From: Micromussa lordhowensis | Lineage: Eukaryota; Cnidaria; Anthozoa; Scleractinia; Lobophylliidae | Length of the DNA: 64,000 nucleotides | Direction of reading: 5' to 3' | NCBI GenBank assembly: GCA_964020085.1 | Contig: OZ026597.1 | Location: 17,672,609 to 17,736,608, forward strand | In this document: positions 55,971 through 64,000 of the stretch, in pieces | How the letters are laid out: each line of letters opens with the position of its first letter | Position numbering within the stretch: position 1 is the stretch's first letter | The notes under the pieces: model-generated | What the model was told of the DNA's origin: nothing | Databases searched by the model: none | Seen by the model: the letters and a program-made list of their open reading frames with translations, nothing else | Program-made: the position numbers and the translations under genes

Positions 55971-57777
55971 TAGGTTCTCTTTAGGTTGAAATCACGATGG
56001 TCCTGATAACTTGCCTGCAGAATGTTTGTTTGATAAACTTGCTTGTACTTTATTTATGAATTGCAGAATATTAAAATGACATTGAAAGATGAATAAGTTG
56101 ACTTTGATACTACTACTCATTTTTAATCATTGATAATTGAATAAGGAGTGGTTGATTAAGTACAGAAGACGACGAACAAAAGGTGATGTATAATTTATTT
56201 TCTAAAGATTGAAATTAAGGCTGATTGAAGTGGAGAAAGGCTGCGGAAAGATATTGCGAATTATAGCTTGCTTTGAGGATAGTTAGCAGTTAGTCCCCTC
56301 TACTAAATATGCTTTGAGCATTTCGAAATCTTCTTACCATGCTTGTGTTCCATAAGCAGCTTCAGGCTATTTAGCATGTTGCTAATATTTCTTTCGATTT
56401 CTTCTTCGTGTTGATATTTTTTCCTTGGTTAAGATTAAACTGCAGGAAATTTTGATAAACTAAACTACACGCTTTGTGATGAATATAAGAAACAAACTAA
56501 GGTTCAACTAAGATCATTGGACTGGAAATGTTCTCTAAGGCAATGAGCAGGGAGTCGAATACTAAGAGCAAGCTCTCTTGAAGCTGGGGGTGGAAAGAGA
56601 GCTCGCTTGCAGGATAGAAAGAGGGGGCGTAAGGGTTTGCGGTGATGCGGTTTTGTGTCATTTGTGGTACGGTATTTCGGAAATTTATATTTTAACCTGC
56701 GGTATTGCGGTTCTATAAGACTAAGCGGTTTTCTAAGTTTTAAAAATGTAGTCTTGTGCAACCAAAAAAACTCGGTGTTCCGAGCTCGAACGAAGCAGAC
56801 GAAGGAACGCTTCAGTTTTTATACTTGTGAATGAGCTTGATTCAGTATAGAAGACATTCAAATGTTTGACTCCCCCTTGGAATTTACAGACTGTAATAAT
56901 TGTACCCATGTTGCCTGTTTTCTCTATCTACCGAGAGTCTGGATCTGGAATGAGTTAAGTTTGTTTTCGCCTATTCCTTTTAGCTATACGATCTAAGCTA
57001 TACAATCTAATTTGTACCCCAACAGTGTATTTAAAATGTTAGTGGATGTATGTTGCTTCCTCCATCCATCTTCTCGTTCAGCCACCTGCCCCTTTTATAG
57101 CCGGTAGGGCCTTGGTACGAGAAAAATTCCCAAAACAAAGCGATGCGCGGGAAATTTAAATTTCCAGTAAGCTGAAATGTATCTCAATATTTAAGCCATT
57201 GGCCTATTCCATTCCATGAACTAGAAGTTCTTTTATACCAACGCGTTGATTTCGGTGGCATGTTCGGGCAATAGCGAACGGATAACGCTTCCGAACGTTT
57301 TCGAAAGTGCCCGAAGATGAAATCAGTCCCAATCCTCCCGTTGTAGGCCAAGTCTAGATGGAACAAAAACGTGGTCACATTTTCAGGTAAAATGCAACAA
57401 GTTATATTTATTTAACTTATATCTAAGCTAAGGAACCAACAGTGGTGACATTTTCGCGGTTATTGCGCTATTTTGTGAGTTGTTATACTCCATTTTATGC
57501 GTTTTCAAGTGCATGTGCGAATCAAGAGGTAGTTTCTGGTCTTCCGCGTTGGTCGTGGCTAACACGGCTAGAATGTTTGTGGCTTGAAATTTGAGCGATT
57601 TACAAACATTATACCCAGGGGAGCTATCGAAGAGTTCGGTTTACTTGCCATGCTGACTAACAGGCTTCGTGTATTTCCTGTTTCCATACGACTCCCATTA
57701 CAGCACGTGTACAAGGTTTGTACAGTAGATACAATACGAGAGTATTAAATTAATAATTAATTTTATTGTAAACTCCA
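55971..57777. other. intergenic stretch, no gene seen
   Basis: AT-rich. No open frame with recognisable content. Ends at the Harbinger left terminus. Confidence 0.4.
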
Positions 57778-58023
57778 GGCCCCGGTTGTTCGAAAGCCGA
57801 TTAAAGTAACCCGCGATTAGCGGTTATTCCTCGATTAAATTTCTTACTCCCGGGATAACTAATCGCGGAATAAAATGGTGTTCCTGAAAACAGATTTAAT
57901 CCTCGATTAACTATCCCTCGATTAAGCTTACATTAAACCGGTAAAACCAGTTATTTGCAGCTTCGCGGCTACGCGCGGGAAAAAAGAACGAAGAAGGTTG
58001 TGAAAGCCGGAAGGGGAAAAATA

Positions 58024-59311
58024 ATGGCGGAAAGTGTAGCGGAGCGTGGAGAAGTCAACTCGGAGGCAAAAGAAAGAAAACGAAAACCCAACTTTTCCGT
58101 TTACGAAATTGGCGTGATAACTGAAAATGTTAAAAAACACCTTGACACTATTCAGTCCAAACTAACAAACAATGTCACCAATAAAAAGAAACAAGAAGTC
58201 TGGGAAGATATTACAAGAGCTGTAAATGCAGTGGGAACAGCAAACCGTACTGTGTCCGAGGTGAAGGACAAGTGGAAAAATCTTCACAGTACCGCGAATA
58301 AAGAGTTCCGAATTCAAGAGAGAGTCGAAGAAGACTGGAGGAGGGCCGCCGCCGAAACCCCCAAGTGTTTCAAGCAAAGAAATTATTGAAGTGTTTGAAG
58401 ACACGCCAGGCTTCAGTGGCTTGAAAGGGTTTGAGACAGGTATGTAAACAAACGGTTGTTCCTAGGCGACGAAACTTTGTCATGTGATTTGCACACGGTC
58501 GAGTGGCCATGTTTTCTGCGTTATCCACGACGTTTTGATTTGATCAGCCGCTGAACTTTTTCTGACCGAAAGAAAAGTCTGAATACGTGTCTGGAAAGAT
58601 AAGTATTTGTATTTAAGTTAAGCTTATATACATAACTTCACGTCTACCGCATCACATTGCACATTTGAAACTGACATTGTTTTCACGAAGCTTGTGTGAT
58701 GAATTTTAGCCTATAATAGATTAATGGCAATAATTGCTTCTGTTGTGAGCTTAAGCTTATATTTGAATGGTAAAATCCCTGAAAACTGATAAAATATTGA
58801 GCAAACTGGCACATAAAAAAGTAAGGGCAATTTAGTGTCAAGTTGTTGAATACACGCTAGCTCTATTAAATTAGATGGAGCAACTGTACTCGCTAAGTTA
58901 TTAAATTGATTTGGTGTCTTACCATTGGAATTGTTAGAATTGTTGGAAATGAAGTTGTTACAACCTTTAAGCGATTGTAATCTGACAAAATAACATTAAT
59001 AGTGATTGATGTAAATTAATTTTTTCTTTCTAGTCTCTGAAGCTACATTACCTAATGAAAGTGCTACTGTCTCTGCCGAACTATTGTCTAATATTGACAG
59101 TCTGGATGAAAATGTTGAGGATGAAATTCAAGAAGAAAAGAAGAAAAGGAAAGTGAAGAAACGAATTACACATGATGATGTCCTTGAACAACAGTACAAT
59201 GCATTGCTTGTTAAGCAAGAAAATTTGAATCTAAAAAAAAGAAAATTAGAATTGGAGGTGTATCTTTTGGAGCAGAAAGTGTTGCAAGGGGACACCACTA
59301 ATTCACACTGA
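58024..59311 (+). pseudogene. Harbinger Myb/SANT-like DNA-binding protein
   Basis: Two exons: 58024-58439 (before GTATGT) and 59034-59311 (after TTTCTAG). Residues about 25-105 are a Myb/SANT-like trihelix domain: NFSVYEIGVITENVKKH, KKKQEVWEDITRAVNAVG, then VSEVKDKWKNLHSTANKEF. Near 58310-58340 the frame shifts: the current frame runs to a stop at 58387, while the next frame continues PPPKPPS, IIEVFEDTPGF and joins exon 2 cleanly across the splice. Exon 2 is acidic, then Lys-rich, then a coiled coil (LNLKKRKLELEVYLLEQKVL). In active Harbinger elements this protein binds the transposon ends and helps carry the transposase into the nucleus. One small frameshift separates this copy from an open gene. 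Confidence 0.82.
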
Positions 59312-59942
59312 ATAACATGATATAATGTTTCTCCCAGTATATCAAAGATTGTTTCATTGATAATTTATCACTGTTAAGGATTTTTCTCATGTCTATTTAG
59401 TCAAATGTATCTGCAATTATTTCCATTTGTGGTATGTTGGATAATTTATTTGTGTGCAGGGCAAATTTATTTGCAGCCACATTTTGAGTCAACAACTCAT
59501 TTGTATTTATATGTGCTCTTGTTAAAAAAGAATGTACTGTTTAAATTATATATCAACAACAAATCAAACATGTACACTGAAGTCAAATTTATGTTGTGAG
59601 TATGTTACAGTATTTTGGCCTCAAATTTGAATACATTAATAGTAAAAAATTTAAGTGAGTGAGGCAAATTTACTGGAAGCCACATTTTGAGTGAACAACT
59701 CATGCTACAAAATTAACAAGAAATGTTGTCAGTGTTAACAATGGTCAGTGAACAAGTGACATATCAAGCACTTTACAATGAAATTTCCAAGTTGCACATA
59801 TTCCATGTTGTATATCTTGTAAGTTTTGCAAATGTGATCTCCGTGAAGTTTTCAAAGCCAAAACGTAGAACCATTTCTCTCAGATCATATACAAATCTTT
59901 GTACTTTTCAGATAACTTAATAGTTTATTAGTGGTCCTTTAA

Positions 59943-60503
59943 GTGCTACTATGATCAAATTCTTGATACCCATTTTTTTACATTTTCGTACACAACAGAT
60001 CTTTCTAAAATATCTTGCCAAATTTCAAACTATTACGAACAGTATAACTCATGTGTTTTGGACCTTTATTTCCGAGAATTTATGGCTGTCATTAATTTTC
60101 CTTGTTTCAAGTCTGGGTTGAGAATTGGAGAAAATGACGTCATTTTCTCAAGAATACCACACAAGTTGAAATTATAGTAACAATTAGCATAGCAATTCGC
60201 ATAAAGAATGACAAAAGCTTTGGCTCATAAGTTCGTGTAGTTTTCTACATTAATAATAATTATTGTTTTTATAATTTCAACCTGTGAGGTATTTTTGAGA
60301 AAATGACTTCATTTTCTCAACTTCTCAACCCAGACTTGGAACAAGGAAAATTAATGGCGGCTGTAAATTCTCGGAAAGAAATCTTAAAAAAACATGAGTT
60401 CTGTTGTTCGTAATAGATTGAAATTTGGCAAGATATCTTGGACACACCTATTGTGTACGAAAATGTGAAAAACTGGATATCGAGAATTTGATCATAGTAG
60501 CAC
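59943..60503. mobile_element. TTAA-type MITE nested in the Harbinger element (561 bp)
   Basis: GTGCTACTATGATCAAATTC on the left mirrors GAATTTGATCATAGTAGCAC on the right, each next to TTAA (59939-59942 and 60504-60507). Mirrored ATTTTCGTACAC, TTGCCAAATTTCAA and ATGACGTCATTTTCTC blocks extend far inward. It sits between the two transposon genes and so post-dates the Harbinger insertion. Confidence 0.8.
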
Positions 60504-61236
60504 TTAAAATTATATTATTGAAGTCTATAGGTTCTCTCAGTCACTCCCATTTTTGGTTATTATTAAGTACATCATTTTAATAAAGTACTGTTGCAACAAC
60601 CCAGTAAAGCTGGTTTCTTTAAGAAACAGACTTCAACAAGAAAACTGTCAGAAAAATGTATTACAAATGTGGTCTCTGATGACCTTGCCATCTTCTGGAC
60701 CGCAGTAACAAATAGGTTCAGGCTGATCATCAGCTTCAGCATGGCCATCGAGAGGTTCCTTCCTCAGAATTGCTATATTGTGCAAAACAGCACAAGCTCC
60801 AACCATCATGCACACTTTTTCCGGCTTCATTCTAATCTCCGAATGAAGCAGGTGAAACCTTCATTTCCACACGCCAAATGCCTGTTCAATTGCCACCCTT
60901 GTTCGAGTATGTGCGTTGTTAAATTCTGTCTGCTGGTTACTGCCTGGATTCAAGTAAGGGGTCATCAAGTAGGGCTTGCATGGATAGCCACTATCACCTA
61001 ACAGCAAACCATCCTCCAGGGACTGGTGCTGGGCATTGAGTTGTTGGCCAATTTGGGAATCACTGAAAATGAAGCTGTCGTGTGTGCTGCCTGGCCATCT
61101 TGCTACAATGTTTGTGAATATGCCTGAAATGAAACAAATCTCTATTGTGTAATAATCCTTTGACATGTACCTTCTATTCAAGTTTAATTAATACAATATA
61201 TACCTATCATGTTTGTTTGTTTTTTGGTTTGTTAAA

Positions 61237-61366
61237 GTGGCAGATGTAGACCTTGAGCTAAGGGGGAGGGGGCTGGAGCTGGTTCTTCCTTCTATGATTT
61301 TTTTTTACCCAAAATAAGGGATGGTTGGGGGAGGGCTGGCCTCTTCCCTAGATCCGCCACTTGTTG
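61237..61366. repeat. decayed GGATC-type MITE, copy 1
   Basis: AGTGGCAGATGTAGACCTTGAGC at the left and GATCCGCCACTT at the right, around G-rich GGGGGAGGG blocks. Same family as 14396-14544. In the transposase intron. Confidence 0.6.
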
Positions 61367-61600
61367 AAAAGGTTCCTGGTTTAGCTTCCCAGGGATTTGT
61401 TGGACATTTGCGCAGCTTTTAATCCTTAGGTAGGGTTTTATCACTTCACAGGTGCCAGGCATTTGTTTTCCTACAGGACAACCCTGGCTTTTTTGGTCTC
61501 GCAGATGGAAGAGAGTGCAAACATGTTATGTATTCACCTGTTGGATCAAATGTAATTACGTAAAAAAAATTCCTTGAGAGTGAACAAAAGGGAAGTACTA

Positions 61601-61738
61601 CCAGTGGCAGATCCAGACCTTGAATTAAGGGGGTGGGGGCAAAAATCATTTTGCTTGCCAACTTTTCCTCCATCTGAGATTTTTTCGTTTATTGCCCCAT
61701 GTAAGGGGTCGACCCCCTTCTTTGCCTCTCCCCTAGAT
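61601..61738. repeat. decayed GGATC-type MITE, copy 2
   Basis: CAGTGGCAGATCCAGACCTTG at the left, then GGGGGTGGGGG. The right end is eroded to CCCCTAGAT. Same family as 14396-14544, about 235 bases from copy 1. Confidence 0.55.
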
Positions 61739-62535
61739 AACCTTCAACTTTGTTGAATGCCATTTTTACATACCTTTGTGATTGCAAATTGCTTGCACGT
61801 TAATGGAGTGAAACCCTTTTCGGTTGACGTAGTCGTTTTCATTTTGGGTTGGTCCCTGAATCTTGATGTGCGTGCCGTCCACACAGCCAATCACCCCAGG
61901 GAACCCTCCCTTGTCGTAAAAGCCTCGTTTCGTTTGAACAATCTCTGCTTCAGTTGATGGCCACTTGATGAAGTGTATTTGTTTTTGTGCAAGGGCATAG
62001 GAGACGTTGTTGACAATGCGTGATACGGTAGATTTTGACAGGCCGAGAGTATCTCCAATAACTTGGAGAAAGCTTCCACTGGCAAAAAAGCGCAACGCAA
62101 CAAGAACTTGCACAGTGGTTGACAAGGCATGGTTTCGCGACGTGGGTCTTTCAAGATCGTCACGAAGAAGCTCCACCAAAAATTCAATAGACTCACGGCC
62201 AAAACGATAGCGGCTTCTCAGCTCATTATCCGTAAAGTCCGTTAAACAAAAGTCGTCACGCAGCCTGAACTGTCTTTCTTTTCTTTTTGGAACCGGAATC
62301 AAACCTAGATCACCAAACAGTAAGTCCGCCATTTTGTTTTGTTTGGGGAACTTTTCCTTGGGTTAGTGAGTTAATCCACCTCGCGAGGTGTGTTAAATTT
62401 AACCCTTAGTTTAACCTTTGGATAGTGCTAATCGAGCTTCGAGGAACAGAATTTAATCGAAGGATAAATTTATTCCGTAGATTAGGATGATTTAATCGTG
62501 GGTTAGCGCTAATCGGCTTTCGAACAACCGGGGCC

Positions 62536-63198
62536 ACAGGTGTTTTCTTAGCTATCACAGAGGATAAGAGCTGCTGAGTGTTTTTTGGAGTCCAGGTTCC
62601 TTGTGTTTTGAGGGGGTTTGGGATTAAATATGTGAAGAGCAGATGCGAGGGTATCTGAGTTGCATAATTTTTGGGGTTTGCCTTTGCGATAAATATAATT
62701 AAAAAAGAAATGATTCTGCAAGTTAATTAGGAGTTAAATGTAATAACGTAATTTAAAATTGGTCAGTGACACAAGCCATGAACTCGCAAACATTTATAGG
62801 AATTGCATTTATTTATAGTGTGGATGGTCAGTTCTGTTGGGTGCTATAACTTGAAAACTCTTGAGAGTTCCTTAATGATTTGAACTGAAGTGTAAAGGAG
62901 TATCGGTAACTCGTGTAGTGTAGTATGTGGTTACTGACAAATGGAAGTCCTCCTGTGAACTGATATTGTAAAGTAAAAGGAGGCCAGCCAGTTCAAGCAG
63001 TGTCTTGCAGTCATTTGTCTTATTGCAATAGCTGAAAAGTTATTACGTTTGCATTACTAAGCTATACAACAAGGCTTAAAATACTTGTACAACAAGGCTT
63101 AAAATACTTGTGCCACTTTTTCATCAAATCACACTCACTCACTCATCCTCATCCTCCAGGCTGGGACATTTATATTGTGTCCTGTTCTAGATGGTGTG
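62536..63198. other. intergenic stretch, no gene seen
   Basis: A short tandem duplication of ACAACAAGGCTTAAAATACTTGT lies at about 63066-63112. Otherwise featureless. Confidence 0.4.
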
Positions 63199-63364
63199 TA
63201 TGTTGCAGGTCAAAATGAAATTCAGGTTAAAATGATTTTAACCTAGTTTGATTCTCAATTTCCTTTGTCTTCTATAACCCTAATTATTCATGGTCCATGA
63301 ATAACTAGGGTAAAGAACAAAGGAATTTCATTTTAACCTGAATTTCATTTTGACTTGCAACATG
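63199..63364. mobile_element. foldback MITE (about 166 bp)
   Basis: TGTTGCAGGTCAAAATGAAA and TTCAGGTTAAAATGA at the left mirror TCATTTTAACCTGAA and TTTCATTTTGACTTGCAACA at the right. The centre pairs TATTCATGG with CCATGAATA. Non-coding. Confidence 0.7.
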
Positions 63365-63404
63365 TACATTGTTAGATGTTCCATGCTCCCAAATGTAGCT
63401 TAAA

Positions 63405-63665
63405 AGTGACTAATGCTTCAGGCCCTGGTCAGGGACATTTGTGTTGTGTTCTTGGGAAAGACACTTAACTCTCATAGTGTCTCTCTCTACCCAGATATAT
63501 AAATGGGTACCACCTAACTTAATGCCGAGAGGGGATAACCCTGTGATGGACTAGCATCCCCTCCAGGGGAGAGTAGAAATACTCCTAGTTGCTTCATGCT
63601 ACTGAAGCCGGGACATGGAGTGGCCTGAAAGGGCCAGTTGGCTCATATACAGACTTGACCTACCT
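63405..63665. mobile_element. SINE-like repeat
   Basis: Contains TTCTTGGGAAAGACACTTAA, CTACCCAGATATATAAATGG, GATGGACTAGCATCCC and GGGGAGAGTAGAAATACTCC in order, then CTTCATGCTAC. The last third matches the insert at 40677-40785. Dispersed sequences of this type are common in invertebrate genomes. No A/B box was assigned with confidence. Confidence 0.5.
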
Positions 63666-63721
63666 ACATAAAAGTAAACAGGGAAATAGTTTCAATTGGT
63701 GAATTTTTTCTTTTTTTTTAG

Positions 63722-63781
63722 GTCTTTTACATAACTTCAGAGTTGGAGAAGAGGATTGTCCAGTATGGAATACTTAAAGAA
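63722..63781 (+). CDS. possible internal exon of an unidentified gene
   Basis: A 60-base stretch open in one frame, preceded by a long pyrimidine tract with TTTAG (ending 63721) and followed by GTAAGT. It would encode 20 residues including SELEKRIVQYGILKE, phase 0 at both borders. The repeat-free neighbourhood and good splice sites suggest a real exon of a gene continuing past the window edge. The family is not recognised. Confidence 0.4.
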
Positions 63782-64000
63782 GTAAGTACAATAATGTTGA
63801 TTACTTTTAAAGGATTTAAAGGATTTAAAGGATGTCCTTTACATAGCTGCAGTTTCTTCATTGAGTTCATTTCTTGTTCTAAGATTGCAAAGCTGCCGCA
63901 TTTCAATGAGGAGTAACGTTGGCAGTCCTGACCCATATCGTACAGAATGTTTGAGGAAAGGAAAAATTATGTAAGAAAAAAAATGTAGAAACGCTAAGTA

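Larger units (their letters stand above)
60648..62332 (-). pseudogene. HARBI1: HARBI1-like PIF/Harbinger transposase
   Basis: Two exons: 62332-61774 (before GTATGT) and 61123-60648 (after ATTTCAG), spliced in phase 1. An N-terminal helix-turn-helix region ([15 protein letters not shown] near residues 96-110) precedes the DDE nuclease: Asp152 in [10 protein letters not shown], Asp230 in LLGDSGYP and Glu266 in VAIEQAFGVWK. Just after that, a TGA (60863-60861) interrupts at codon 274, while the same frame continues FHLLHSEIRMKPEKV to a natural stop at 60648. TGA in place of the family's usual Arg fits a CGA-to-TGA change. The catalytic triad is intact, so this is a near-intact transposase with a late nonsense mutation. 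Intron 61773-61124 holds two MITE fragments. Confidence 0.88.
57778..62535. mobile_element. PIF/Harbinger DNA transposon (4.76 kb), two genes
   Basis: The ends are GGCCCCGGTTGTTCGAAAGC on the left and its exact complement GCTTTCGAACAACCGGGGCC on the right, with subterminal CGATTA/TAATCG repeats on both sides. It carries the expected pair of divergently placed genes facing one another: a Myb/SANT-like DNA-binding protein (plus) and a HARBI1-type transposase (minus). The 3-bp flanks (CAG or CCA on the left, CAC or ACA on the right) do not match perfectly. Nested inside are a TTAA-type MITE (59943-60503) and two decayed MITEs in the transposase intron. Both genes are broken. Confidence 0.88.

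Overview
The window looks like nuclear DNA of an early-branching animal, most likely a cnidarian and plausibly a stony coral. The genes are spliced with GT-AG introns, the intergenic DNA is AT-rich and crowded with foldback MITEs, and the host genes are metazoan families: a BOK-type Bcl-2 protein, a ZIP zinc transporter, a GT31 galactosyltransferase, SERF and mitochondrial ribosomal protein L24. The taxonomic call is inference. No bacterial, organellar, tRNA, rRNA or CRISPR features were seen.

Host genes, left to right: a single-exon ZIP zinc transporter (minus strand, 6753-7760); a partial ZIP pseudogene (15437-15700, plus); a two-exon BOK-like apoptosis regulator (minus, 22811-24622); a type II membrane GT31 beta-1,3-glycosyltransferase-like gene (plus, 29209-31364) whose metal-binding DXD motif is degenerate; a three-exon SERF-like gene (plus, 32831-37700); and a five-exon MRPL24 gene (plus, 39954-55106) with a 12.4 kb first intron. 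A possible lone exon of an unidentified gene lies at 63722-63781. The genes look like independent neighbours, not a pathway cluster.

Mobile DNA explains most of the rest. Region 1-6.5 kb holds small MITEs and a 1.1 kb tandem duplication. Region 9-14.5 kb holds a TTAA-type element, a hAT-like MITE and a decayed LINE. Region 15.8-21.3 kb holds a 3.2 kb TTAA-flanked element with a large internal inverted repeat, a 21-bp minisatellite and an 80-bp perfect palindrome. The SERF intron holds an ISL2EU-like transposon relic with SWIM and transposase fragments. The first MRPL24 intron carries a BEL/Pao LTR retrotransposon rebuilt as two halves joined head to head, with a 43-bp hairpin at the join, two outward-facing identical-length LTRs and a short direct repeat outside. 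Region 57.8-62.5 kb is an almost complete two-gene PIF/Harbinger transposon (Myb/SANT-like protein plus HARBI1-type transposase), each gene broken by what looks like a single lesion.

The strongest candidate for something undescribed is the head-to-head BEL/Pao structure at 40980-48105. Next are the TTAA element with mirrored minisatellite arms (17191-20389), the 80-bp perfect palindrome between 12-bp direct repeats (20080-20159) and the GT31 protein with an altered DXD motif.
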